Assembly (NCBI GenBank): GCA_028866895.1
Contig: JAGWHF010000013.1
Location: forward strand, 1-64,000
Source of the DNA: Nitrososphaerota archaeon
Lineage (GTDB): Archaea; Thermoproteota; Nitrososphaeria; Nitrososphaerales; Nitrosopumilaceae
Reading direction: 5' to 3'
DNA length: 64,000 nucleotides
The position numbers and the translations under genes are program-made. Numbering within the stretch: position 1 is the first letter of the stretch; each line of letters opens with the position of its first letter. The notes below the pieces were generated by a model, which saw nothing but the letters and a program-made list of their open reading frames with translations, did not search any database and was not told where the DNA came from. Shown here in pieces: positions 1-8,011 of this stretch.

Positions 1-8
1 ACGGCACC

Positions 9-932
9 ATGAAGCCATCGATATACGTGAGGATGGCTTGTACGATGATGCGTATATTGGAGAAGGCAAGGGTGCCGCCGTACCTGCACAGAAGTTCCAA
101 CCACGTGTACTCGGTCTGGCAGCACCTCGTGTTGCTCACGCTTCGTCAGTATGAGCGCAAGAGCTATCGTAGGTTCGTCGAGTTCCTAGAAGAGGCTTTT
201 GGTGTTGTAGGATTCCTCTGCCTGTCAAGGATTCCACACTACACCACGCTGCAAAAGGCAGCTGCCCGATTAAGACACGGTATGCTGCTGCGAATGCTGG
301 AATCGTTTGTCATATACTGCCAGATATCCAGGATGCTTGCAGGGATGGATGCGACCGGACTGTCACATGGTCAGGCCTCGTATTACTACACCAAACGCTT
401 CAAGCTGCGAAGGAAATTCGTCAAGATTACCATATGTGCCGACCTGCGGCGCCAGATTGTCTGCGGCATCAAGATACGTCACAGGAGGAGAAACGACATG
501 CACGATTTCACACCATTGCTGCGCAAGCTCACAAGGCTGGCAAGTGTCGGGACGATGGTTGCAGACAGAGGGTTTGATTCCGAGCAGAACCACGTCGATG
601 CGGGTAATCTTGGCGTTGAGCGGTGCATCATCAGGCCAAGGTACGAGAACCTAAAGCCGTCCAAGACAAGGGGAGAGCACCGGAAGAGGATGAAACGGAG
701 GTTTCCCTGGAGGCTTCTCTGGTGGTATGTCCTGGTTGAGACGATATTTTCAGTGATAAAGGGAATGCTTGGGGACAGCGTCATGTCAAGGTCAATCGTG
801 ACGCAGAACAGGGAGACGCTGTACAGGGTGATTGCGTATAATTGCTACAGGATTACCAGGAATTATTTTGTTATTTTTGGATGGTTTCTACGCGGCTTAT
901 TATACTATAAATTCAAAATACGGTCAACATAA
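9..932 (+). mobile_element. IS4/IS5-superfamily DDE transposase
   Basis: This gene encodes a 307-residue cut-and-paste transposase. A DDE catalytic triad can be placed at D114 (GMDATG), D186 (VADRGFD) and E244 (VETIFSVIKG), the spacing and wording of the IS4/IS5 transposase fold. The protein is strongly basic and its N-terminal part (residues 35-110) looks like the helical DNA-binding segment of this family. The reading frame appears intact from ATG to TAA. The left end of the element lies at or before the window edge, and no right inverted repeat could be paired, so the element boundaries are not given. It sits inside the integrated element that ends at the tRNA-Ala at 3460. The exact IS family is uncertain. 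Confidence 0.85.
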
Positions 933-1036
933 TGTTTTTTCATTATCGGATAAATGCGTAGAACTTTGGGAGATTTTCTTAAAACAGAATAACCTCCTTT
1001 AAAATCATTTTTGTATTTTTGCATTTTGAATTAAGG

Positions 1037-1381
1037 TTATCCATTTGTTATTTCCTCTTCAATTGCCTTGGCTAGACCTTTACGAGTATAACGCGTAGTT
1101 CCAGAACAATAAATGCACTCTTGACTATCGGTATCATTTTTTATAAATCCGATAAACTTGCTATTGCATTCAAGACAATAGAAGATCCTTCTCTTCCAAA
1201 GCCTTGTACGATAGTAAGGAACAAGCAGTCTTGATATTTTCCTAAACCGTAGCTTTCCTTCTTCTGTATAATAATAGATTCCAAGTACAGGTTTTGCGCC
1301 CTTTATACCTCGATTACGAGGATCTCTATAATGCGTCCTTGCGTGGTTGTACCTTTTTGCTATTGAAATTACATACTCCAT
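1037..1381 (-). CDS. Hypothetical zinc-ribbon protein
   Basis: I do not recognise this 114-residue protein. Its C-terminal half has two CxxC knuckles about 20 residues apart (YCLECN and ECIYCSG), which suggests a zinc ribbon, and the N-terminal half is rich in Arg, Lys and Tyr. Such small basic zinc proteins are common on archaeal integrated elements and plasmids, where they often bind DNA, but that role is inferred. It lies between the transposase and another orphan gene on the same strand and is AT-rich compared with the housekeeping genes further right. Confidence 0.6.
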   Translation of the reverse strand: MEYVISIAKRYNHARTHYRDPRNRGIKGAKPVLGIYYYTEEGKLRFRKISRLLVPYYRTRLWKRRIFYCLECNSKFIGFIKNDTDSQECIYCSGTTRYTRKGLAKAIEEEITNG

Positions 1382-1447
1382 TGAGCTGTCACTGAGCTAT
1401 CAGATTTTTGCAAATAATAAAGGCAGATTATGATCTTGGTATTGATT

Positions 1448-1849
1448 TTAGAGCCTTGTACTGGGTTTTCCTCTCTTTCTAGGAAGTTTCTTCCTGCCTT
1501 TCTTTCTGTTTTTGACAAAAACATTGTCAAATTGAGAAAATATCCTGTCTCTCTGAGACATTAGTTTTTCCAATTCTACTTTTTGCTGTTCCTTTGGGAA
1601 CTCTTTCAAGGCTTGTTTAATTTCTGCAATCATGAGGCGATTGTACTTTTTGGCAATTTGTTTTATTTTTTTAAGAATTTTGCTGTCAGAATCTGCATAT
1701 ATTTCACCAGCAGAGATCATCCTGCCTAGAATTTCAACTCCGTTTTTAACCGACTGGTTATAGCTCCAACCATAGACGTCATGTAAAACATCAAGAATTC
1801 TTTTTTCTTCTGATGTGAACCTTGCCCTAACAGTATGCCATTCTGCCAC
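1448..1849 (-). CDS. Hypothetical basic protein of the integrated element
   Basis: This is an unrecognised 133-residue protein. The first 45 residues (starting MAEWHTVRARF) have the beta-strand then two-helix look of ribbon-helix-helix DNA-binding proteins; the middle is helical and the last 25 residues are very basic (KNRKKGRKKLPRKRG). DNA binding is therefore plausible but unproven. It is divergent from the AbrB-like/integrase pair, and its first codons lie only about 50 bases from the AbrB-like start, so a shared control region between them is likely. Confidence 0.55.
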   Translation of the reverse strand: MAEWHTVRARFTSEEKRILDVLHDVYGWSYNQSVKNGVEILGRMISAGEIYADSDSKILKKIKQIAKKYNRLMIAEIKQALKEFPKEQQKVELEKLMSQRDRIFSQFDNVFVKNRKKGRKKLPRKRGKPSTRL

Positions 1850-1900
1850 GAAAACTTGTCTACAAATTTGGATATTAATTTTAGTCTATACCACTATTGC

Positions 1901-2119
1901 ATGAGTCAGGAAACAAAGGAGAAGGAGCTGGATCTAGGAACAAGGAAGATCTCACGCATGAATTTCAGCTATATTGTTACAATACCCAAGATCTTTGTGC
2001 AAAATACGCTCGATGGCGGGATAACAAAGAAGGTGAGAATGACCCTTTTGGCAGACGGATCTCTCAAGATTACGCCCGTACGAGAGAAAACCGAACCTGC
2101 GGAATTTACAATAATGTGA
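1901..2119 (+). CDS. AbrB/SpoVT-like DNA-binding protein
   Basis: This is a 72-residue protein with a swapped-hairpin AbrB-type segment (SYIVTIPKIFV followed by VRMTLLADGSLKITP), as in archaeal transcriptional regulators and antitoxin-like proteins. An upstream in-frame ATG at 1835 exists, but the ATG at 1901 begins at the conserved part and avoids overlap with the divergent gene, so I prefer it. The stop is four bases before the integrase start, so the two are very likely co-transcribed. A role as regulator of the integrase or as an excision helper is inferred from that coupling only. Confidence 0.65.
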   Translation: MSQETKEKELDLGTRKISRMNFSYIVTIPKIFVQNTLDGGITKKVRMTLLADGSLKITPVREKTEPAEFTIM

Positions 2120-2123
2120 TTCT

Positions 2124-3395
2124 ATGAAAAAGGTAAATACTACAAATCCTCTTGTTACAACCGATGAGGACCGCCACGAAGCCCGGCGGTCTGATGTGGG
2201 AAACAAAATGGCATCAATATCAGAACAGAACACGACTGCCAAGTCAATACTGTCAACAGACCAAGATCTTAGGAGATGGTACGACAACCTTGCACGAGGA
2301 AGCCAGCTTACAGCAGACGTAAGACTGAGAAGATTGGCTCATTTTTGCAGGAAACATGACATAACACCTGCAAATCTTGCCAAGCTCGCAGTCAAGGACG
2401 TAAGGGCTGTAACAGACATGATAGAAGACCATGTAACATGGATGGAAAAGCAGGGATTTTCGCCGGGTTATGTGGAAGACACGGTAAAATCTGTCAAGTC
2501 ATGGCTGAGGCACTTTGAGGTCGAAATAAAGCGAAGAATCAAGATTACAAATCTTGACAGTACGCCAACTCTTGAAAACGAGCGTGTGCCAAACGCAGAA
2601 GAGATCTCAGAGATGCTCAACAGATCGTCACTCAGAGAATCTACAATAATTTCCTTGATTGCCAAGTCAGGGCTCAGACCCCAAGTGATAGGAAATCACA
2701 ACGGGACTGACGGGTTAAAGATTGGAGACCTACCTGACCTGATAATAGAAGAGAAAGAAGCAAGGTTTGTGCAAGAACCGCCAAGGATAACAGTTCGAAG
2801 AACGTTGTCCAAGGCAAGACACCAGTACTTTACGTTCCTAAGCACAAGTGCGTCAAGAAAACTCCTTGCATATATCAACGACAGGATAGTGCATGGAGAA
2901 AGACTGACAAGAGACTCTCCCCTGATATCCCCCGATACAAAGTACAGATATGGGCGAGGAAGGAACACTGGAAAAAAATTCCTGCCAACTCAGAGGATAT
3001 CAGATCGTGTAAGGCAAGTTTTCAGACCAAGATTCGAGTGGAGACCGTACGTGTTGAGGGCATACTTTGACACACAGCTTCTCATGGCTGAATCAAGAGG
3101 AAAAATTGCACATGACTTTAGGACCTTCTTCATGGGTCACAAGGGAACAATCGAAGCCAAGTACACGACAAACAAGGGAATACTTCCAGAAACTCTGATT
3201 CGAGAAATGCGTGACTCATTCAAGCGAAGCGAAGAATTTCTAGACCTTGATCTGGTGACAACGACAGAAAACAAACAAGAGACAAAACCAAACAATCCGC
3301 TGGAAGATGTGATGCTCAAGGCGACAAAAGAAGATCTTGGAAAAATGCAAGAGATGCTTCAATCTTGGGCAAAAGAGATACTTGCAAGAAAATGA
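2124..3395 (+). CDS. Tyrosine recombinase / integrase
   Basis: This gene encodes a 423-residue site-specific recombinase of the archaeal tyrosine-integrase type. Residues about 50-135 resemble the SAM-like core-binding domain. The catalytic domain shows R185 (SGLRPQV), Y309-x-x-R312 in place of the usual HxxR, H339 in FMGHKG, and the likely nucleophile Y347 (AKYTTN). The C-terminus ends in a helical tail that may be coiled coil. The gene stops 64 bases before the 3' end of tRNA-Ala(CGC), the usual place for an element that integrates into the 3' half of a tRNA gene. The frame is intact, so the enzyme may be active. A decayed relative lies at 34275-34997. Confidence 0.88.
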   Translation: MKKVNTTNPLVTTDEDRHEARRSDVGNKMASISEQNTTAKSILSTDQDLRRWYDNLARGSQLTADVRLRRLAHFCRKHDITPANLAKLAVKDVRAVTDMIEDHVTWMEKQGFSPGYVEDTVKSVKSWLRHFEVEIKRRIKITNLDSTPTLENERVPNAEEISEMLNRSSLRESTIISLIAKSGLRPQVIGNHNGTDGLKIGDLPDLIIEEKEARFVQEPPRITVRRTLSKARHQYFTFLSTSASRKLLAYINDRIVHGERLTRDSPLISPDTKYRYGRGRNTGKKFLPTQRISDRVRQVFRPRFEWRPYVLRAYFDTQLLMAESRGKIAHDFRTFFMGHKGTIEAKYTTNKGILPETLIREMRDSFKRSEEFLDLDLVTTTENKQETKPNNPLEDVMLKATKEDLGKMQEMLQSWAKEILARK

Positions 3396-3459
3396 CCTCG
3401 GATCCGAAAATCGGCAAAAACACTGCGCCACTGGCTAGGTTCCAAACCCTCAGTGTAAG

Positions 3460-3532
3460 TGGACCGAGGGGGATTTGAACCCCCGACATCCGCGTTGCGA
3501 ACGCGGCATCACTACCACTAGACTACCGGCCC
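3460..3532 (-). tRNA. tRNA-Ala(CGC)
   Basis: The minus strand folds as a 73-base cloverleaf. The acceptor GGGCCGG pairs with TCGGTCC (two G-T pairs), the anticodon stem CCGCG/CGCGG encloses loop TTCGCAA with anticodon CGC, and the T arm is GGGGG-TTCAAAT-CCCCC. The discriminator is A, CCA is not encoded and there is no intron. The 3' end faces the integrase gene, so this is the probable attachment site of the element to the left. Confidence 0.95.
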
Positions 3533-3607
3533 TGCTGTTATCGAAAAAGCCGTCCGCTTTTAATTATTCCGTCAAGGAATAATACTGGCTGCCCTGCAAA
3601 AGTTTCT

Positions 3608-4999
3608 ATGACCTATGATGCCATAATACTCAACGCCCACGTGGTGCTTCCGACAGGCATTGTGGACAAGAACATCGTCATCGATGAGGGCAGGATAGTA
3701 GGTCTCACGACCGACGAGCCCCAGTGCGACAGGAGGATAGGTGCCGCAGGCCTCGTCGCCCTTCCAGGCCTCATAGACCCGCACATCCATTACGGGGTGT
3801 ATTCACCAATAGAGCAGGCAGCACTGACCGAGTCCCGCGTGGCCGCAGCGGGGGGGATAACAACCATGATGAGGATGCTGCGGCTTGGGGGCTCCTACCG
3901 CAGCCAGCTCGACCTTCACCTTGACGGGAGCTCGCGCTACCATTATGTTGATTATGCTATCCATGCGTCAATCCTGCACGAAAGCCAGATTGACGAGATG
4001 GAATACTGTGCAAAAAAGGGGATAACCTCGTTCAAGCTGTACATGAACCTAGGCGACGAGGTGGGGCACGTATACATGGACATGGTCCCTGGTCAGAACC
4101 AGCTGGTCGAGGACAAGGTGGAGATTGGCCCGAAGATGGTAGAGCAAATCATTGCAAAGGCCGCCAGTCTCGGCTGTCCGGTACTAGTGCACGCCGAGGA
4201 CTATCAGATGTGCTCCTGCGGAATACGAGAAGCGAGGGCCAAAAACAGGAACGGCCTTGGGGCCTGGTCCGAGAGCAGGCCCACGCAGTCGGAGGTCAAG
4301 TCCATCGCCACTGCATCAAGGATTGCAAGGCAGACCGGCTGCAGGCTTTACTTTGTCCATATAGGCTCGCGGGCAGCCATCGAGGCGATAGCGGGGGAGC
4401 GGAAGGCTGGGACCGAGATCTTTGTAGAGACGTGCCCGCACTACCTTACGCTCTCCCACGAATCCCAACAGGGATATCTTGCCAAGGTGATGCCCCCTAT
4501 CAGGTCCTCAAAGGATGCCGAGAGGATATGGCAGGAGGTCAGGTCAGGCAATGTTAATACCATCGGGACGGACCATGTTGCCAACCAGCTGAAGCTCAAG
4601 ATAGGAGGGGACACTGTGTGGGACGCCCTTGCGGGATTTCCCGGCATGGGGACGATGCTCCCAATCCTGCTAAGCGAGGGGGTAAACAAGGACAGGATAA
4701 CGCTTCCGCAGCTTGCAGGCCTTACCAGCCTCAACACTGCAAAGATCTTCGGCCTTTACCCTGGAAAGGGCACCATCCAGAAGGAATCAGATGCGGACGT
4801 GGTCCTTGTGGACCTCAAGGCGGAAAAGAAGGTGACTGCGGAACTCCTCAACGGCTTTTCGGATTATACTGTGTACGAGGGCTGGAATCTCAAGGGCTGG
4901 CCGGTAAAGACAATCGTAAGGGGAGAGGTGGTTGCAGAAAACTCGGAGGTCACCGGAAGGCCCGGCTTTGGCAGGTTCCTTGCAAGGAGTACCTCATAG
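3608..4999 (+). CDS. Dihydroorotase / dihydropyrimidinase-type cyclic amidohydrolase
   Basis: This 463-residue metal-dependent hydrolase belongs to the cyclic amidohydrolase family, which opens or closes ring amides such as dihydroorotate, hydantoins and dihydropyrimidines. The metal ligands are visible: H59 and H61 (DPHIHYG), K143 (SFKLYMN, the lysine that is carboxylated), H195 (LVHAED), H251 (FVHIGS) and D322 (IGTDHV). The length and the carboxylated-lysine region are closer to the D-hydantoinase/dihydropyrimidinase branch than to short dihydroorotases, but in archaea such proteins are often the pyrimidine-pathway dihydroorotase, so the substrate is open. It converges with rpiA with a 6-base overlap of their 3' ends. 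Confidence 0.82.
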   Translation: MTYDAIILNAHVVLPTGIVDKNIVIDEGRIVGLTTDEPQCDRRIGAAGLVALPGLIDPHIHYGVYSPIEQAALTESRVAAAGGITTMMRMLRLGGSYRSQLDLHLDGSSRYHYVDYAIHASILHESQIDEMEYCAKKGITSFKLYMNLGDEVGHVYMDMVPGQNQLVEDKVEIGPKMVEQIIAKAASLGCPVLVHAEDYQMCSCGIREARAKNRNGLGAWSESRPTQSEVKSIATASRIARQTGCRLYFVHIGSRAAIEAIAGERKAGTEIFVETCPHYLTLSHESQQGYLAKVMPPIRSSKDAERIWQEVRSGNVNTIGTDHVANQLKLKIGGDTVWDALAGFPGMGTMLPILLSEGVNKDRITLPQLAGLTSLNTAKIFGLYPGKGTIQKESDADVVLVDLKAEKKVTAELLNGFSDYTVYEGWNLKGWPVKTIVRGEVVAENSEVTGRPGFGRFLARSTS

Positions 5000-5665
5000 C
5001 ACTTCGAACCTGCCGTCCTCTCTTGCCTTGTAAATCACGTCCGGCCTTGCAAAGATTCCAACTTCCATTACGCCCGGGATCTCTATTATCTTGGTCGCAA
5101 GCGACCTGGGATTTGAGATGGAGCCAAAATCGCAGTCAAGTATTATGTTTCCATTCTCCGTCACGAACGGGTACCCCCTGTCCAGGATTCTGATAGTGGG
5201 CCTTCCACCGTAGGATATTATCTTCTTTGCCGCGGTATTCCTGGCAAACGGGTGCACCTCGACCGGCACGCTCCTGTCAAGCCTCCTTGCAAACTTTGTC
5301 TCGTCCGCTATTATGACCACCTTCTTTGCTATGCTGATGAGTATCTTCTCGCGAAGAAGCGCCCCCCCTCCGCCCTTTATCATGTTGCCCCGTGCGTCTA
5401 TCTGGTCCGCACCGTCAAAGACGATATCTATGTGGTCTATCTGGTCCGGCTCTATTATCGTGATTCCTCCCTTCTCGGCCTCCATCTTTATCTGCAGGGA
5501 TGTGGGAACAGCCCTGACAGAGAATCCATTCTTCCTCAGGTGTGTCGAGAGCAGCTTCACAATCGCAGTCGCAGCCCTCCCGCTACCCAGACCCACAACA
5601 AAATTGTTCTTGACCATCCTCAACGCATGCGGTGACAATGCCCTGATGGCATCATCTACAGTCAA
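4994..5665 (-). CDS. rpiA: Ribose-5-phosphate isomerase A
   Basis: This 223-residue enzyme interconverts ribose 5-phosphate and ribulose 5-phosphate, giving ribose for nucleotides and the ribulose monophosphate end of sugar metabolism. RpiA hallmarks are present in order: GLGSGRA (phosphate loop, about 26-32), DGADQID (about 84-90) and KGGGGALLREK with the catalytic region (about 97-107). The length is normal for the family. The ATG directly abuts the stop codon of the upstream coiled-coil gene, so it is the last gene of the LSm-L37e operon. Confidence 0.95.
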   Translation of the reverse strand: MTVDDAIRALSPHALRMVKNNFVVGLGSGRAATAIVKLLSTHLRKNGFSVRAVPTSLQIKMEAEKGGITIIEPDQIDHIDIVFDGADQIDARGNMIKGGGGALLREKILISIAKKVVIIADETKFARRLDRSVPVEVHPFARNTAAKKIISYGGRPTIRILDRGYPFVTENGNIILDCDFGSISNPRSLATKIIEIPGVMEVGIFARPDVIYKAREDGRFEVL

Positions 5666-6709
5666 CTACTCTACCTCTACCTGTTCAAGCTTTGAAAGCG
5701 CCCGCATTATCTCGCTCTTTATCTTGTCAAGATCCTTGTCGTCATCCTCTAATCTATCATCCTCTTCCGGAATCCTGATTGGTGCGGGCATCTCGATCTT
5801 CTTTTCCACGGCCGGCCCTGCCATCTCTATGCCTTTTTCCACGACAGGTGCAGGCACGTCGACTTTTTCCACTACGGGCTCCGCCCTTGGAGCCTCCGGC
5901 AGTGGAACCTCCCTTGTGACAAGCGGCTCCGGCTCCACCGGAACTATCGCCTCTGGCACCATGTATTCCTCCATGTTCTTTATCGTCTCACGCGGCTCCG
6001 GCTGCTGCGGCTTCATGAATTCTGCAGGAAACTCGGGCCTTCTTCCAGATATTCTCGTAAGCGTGCTGAGCTCAACGGAGATCCTCTCACGAGGGTGCTC
6101 GATCTCGGCAGGAATTGCAGCCTCCGCCACTTGGGGCCTTGGAATCTCGATCCTTTGCTGCTCCGCCACACTTCCGGGCTCTGGCACCTCCGCCTTGGGC
6201 GCCTCAAAGACTGGTTCCAACTGCTGCTCGGCCTGCTGTTGACGCAATTCCTGGCGCGGCGCGGTCACTTTTGCCTGCTGTTGCGCCGCCTGACCGGCAG
6301 GCTGCGCGGAGTTTACTGTAATCTTTGAGGAGATCTCGTGCAGCCTCTCGTCAAGCTTTGAAAGCCTGCTGTCCATCAGGGATATGATGGTGTCCCCCAC
6401 TGGCCCAAGGTCGGGGTACCTGCTTGCCGCCTCGAGTTTTTCTATTTTTGCTGAAATCACGCCTATCTGGTGCTGGTATCTTATGAGCAGCTTGTCGCGC
6501 TGTACGCCCTGGATTCCGGACCCGTCTTTGTGAAGCCTTGTAATCGTCTTGGTAAGAATATCCTTTTCAATCCGCAGTGAGTGCAACTGGGACTCCATTG
6601 CGGAGCTTACGGTGGCTGCCTGCCTAGGCTTTCGCTTTGGAATCTTGTCCATCGCAACCGCAGTGCAGGCGCCCGCCAGAGAACTAAAGACTAGCGCAAT
6701 CTCTTCCAT
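5666..6709 (-). CDS. Coiled-coil, Pro/Glu-rich protein of unknown function
   Basis: I do not recognise this 347-residue protein. It begins with a short weakly hydrophobic segment (about 4-20), then a basic patch (KRKPR), a predicted helical coiled coil (about 35-75) and another helix (about 100-130). Residues 130-310 are a low-complexity linker rich in Pro, Glu, Val and Ala with repeated short motifs (for example PAPVVEK, IEMPAP). The end (about 318-347) is a highly acidic stretch followed by an amphipathic helix. It is tightly packed between L37e and rpiA with no spacer on either side, so it is expressed with them. The arrangement resembles a scaffold or tether protein, but this is only a guess. 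Confidence 0.75.
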   Translation of the reverse strand: MEEIALVFSSLAGACTAVAMDKIPKRKPRQAATVSSAMESQLHSLRIEKDILTKTITRLHKDGSGIQGVQRDKLLIRYQHQIGVISAKIEKLEAASRYPDLGPVGDTIISLMDSRLSKLDERLHEISSKITVNSAQPAGQAAQQQAKVTAPRQELRQQQAEQQLEPVFEAPKAEVPEPGSVAEQQRIEIPRPQVAEAAIPAEIEHPRERISVELSTLTRISGRRPEFPAEFMKPQQPEPRETIKNMEEYMVPEAIVPVEPEPLVTREVPLPEAPRAEPVVEKVDVPAPVVEKGIEMAGPAVEKKIEMPAPIRIPEEDDRLEDDDKDLDKIKSEIMRALSKLEQVEVE

Positions 6710-6877
6710 TTACGTATACCATTTGATCCAGTTGTACTTTCTAATCCTTGCGTCCGGGTAGCCGCAGCTTGCACACTTGTTGTGTCTTGCATGCATCGCA
6801 TTCTTTCCACATCTTCGGCACCTTATGTGGGTGTGTTTCTTTGTGTATCCTCCCATGGAGGTGGTGCCTTTAGTCAT
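6710..6877 (-). CDS. rpl37e: Ribosomal protein L37e
   Basis: This 55-residue gene encodes the small zinc-binding large-subunit protein L37e. It starts [10 protein letters not shown], carries the two zinc knuckles CRRC (residues 20-23) and CASC (35-38), and has the usual basic character. It follows LSm by seven bases, and the LSm-L37e pair is a common archaeal arrangement. Its TAA is immediately followed by the ATG of the coiled-coil gene. Confidence 0.95.
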   Translation of the reverse strand: MTKGTTSMGGYTKKHTHIRCRRCGKNAMHARHNKCASCGYPDARIRKYNWIKWYT

Positions 6878-6884
6878 TGCCTAC

Positions 6885-7115
6885 TCACTTTGGAGGGGGA
6901 GATATGATGACTACGTTGTCTCCCCTGACTACGATGGTCCCGAGACTCCTTGCCTCGCCCTCAGAAGGGATCTCTTCCGAGGAGTCAAGCAGCAGGTTCA
7001 TGTGCTGGTCGAAGCCGTGAAGGTTGCCTCTTATCACTTTTCCTCCCTTCAGCTTGATAAGGACCACCTTGTTGAGGCTTTCATCAAGTACTTTTACTGC
7101 CATGTCAACTGACAT
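6885..7115 (-). CDS. Sm-like archaeal protein (LSm)
   Basis: This 76-residue protein forms the RNA-binding ring of the Sm family. Sm1 (residues about 10-45, with [20 protein letters not shown]) and Sm2 (about 58-72, with the [11 protein letters not shown] signature) are both complete, and little is present outside them. In archaea these heptamers bind U-rich RNA and associate with RNase P and tRNA. An alternative start is the internal ATG at residue 5. It is the first gene of a four-gene operon with L37e, the coiled-coil protein and rpiA; a TATA-like element lies at 7147-7157. Confidence 0.95.
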   Translation of the reverse strand: MSVDMAVKVLDESLNKVVLIKLKGGKVIRGNLHGFDQHMNLLLDSSEEIPSEGEARSLGTIVVRGDNVVIISPPPK

Positions 7116-7146
7116 TTATCTCACTTATTACCACCTCTACTGAGGG

Positions 7147-7157
7147 TATATATTAAA
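7147..7157 (-). promoter_or_regulatory. TATA-like promoter of the LSm-L37e-rpiA operon
   Basis: On the minus strand the sequence reads TTTAATATATA, centred about 37 bases before the LSm start codon. With the usual archaeal spacing of about 26 bases this puts transcription start roughly ten bases before the ATG, so the leader would be very short. Confidence 0.55.
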
Positions 7158-7255
7158 ATTTCATTGGTGGATTCTGTTAACTCTGCAAGTTAAAATCTGG
7201 ACATTCCACGCCACGGCAGGCGTCAGGAAGTACGTTGCAGGGATGCGCGGCAGCC

Positions 7256-8011
7256 TCATCGGGCCTTTTTGCCTGCCCCAATCCGATGCCTGCGACTTGC
7301 GGCTTTCTTCCCTTTGAACCAAGTCAAGCTCTCCTTCGCAATCGACCCGACCACCTCCGAGATTATCCTCCTTCCCTCCGCCGCCGTTGCGCCCCTTGGG
7401 TCCCCCCATACGCCGTTCTTTGTAGCAGCTACAAATGACCTGCTTGCAATCCTGCCGAGCCTTGAAAGCTCCTCCCGCGTATAATCCTCCTCGACAAGCC
7501 CTTTTTGCGCCCTGCCCATGTTGACGCGCCGAGAAATTGCGCGCATTATGGATGTCTCTACAAACCCAGCATGGTCAAACCTGCCCTTCATAAAATGCCA
7601 GTACGAGTACACGACCACCTTGGGCCCGGCCCTTCCCCTTGCCACCCTTGCAGGCACTGCCCTTAGCGCATCCTGGTTCCCATGATGCCCGTTTAGAATG
7701 ACTACCGCCCCCACGCCGTTCTTCCCAAGAGACCTGCAGATCTCCGTGACATAGTCTTCAAGCGCACGCGGGGTAGTGCTCAGGTTGAAATAGGGGTGGT
7801 GCTCCGCCGATACGCCGCATTCTATGGTGGGCATGGTGAGAAAGCCCGTCCTTTCCGACACCTTGCGCGCTATGAATGCCACAATCTCCGAGTCGGTGGA
7901 AACGGGAAGATGGCGCCCATGCTGCTCTGTAGAGCCGATCGGAATTATTGCAACGCGCCTCCTCCTGATCTCCGCAAGGAGGCGGTCGTTTGGCAACTCC
8001 CTTGCAATCAT
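7256..8011 (-). CDS. Creatininase-family amidohydrolase (possible FAPy-ribotide deformylase ArfB)
   Basis: This gene encodes a 251-residue metal hydrolase of the creatininase family. The metal and active-site segments are visible: GSTEQHGRHLP, STDSEI, NGHHGN and HAGFVETS. In archaea the family includes ArfB, which removes formate from the first GTP-derived intermediate of riboflavin and F420 synthesis; other members act on creatinine or mycofactocin precursors. I chose the ATG at 8011 because it overlaps the purU stop codon (ATGA); a longer version starting at 8047 is possible. The C-terminal 20 residues are very basic. Co-expression with a formyl-THF deformylase is consistent with a formate-releasing step, but the substrate is inferred. 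Confidence 0.8.
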   Translation of the reverse strand: MIARELPNDRLLAEIRRRRVAIIPIGSTEQHGRHLPVSTDSEIVAFIARKVSERTGFLTMPTIECGVSAEHHPYFNLSTTPRALEDYVTEICRSLGKNGVGAVVILNGHHGNQDALRAVPARVARGRAGPKVVVYSYWHFMKGRFDHAGFVETSIMRAISRRVNMGRAQKGLVEEDYTREELSRLGRIASRSFVAATKNGVWGDPRGATAAEGRRIISEVVGSIAKESLTWFKGKKAASRRHRIGAGKKAR

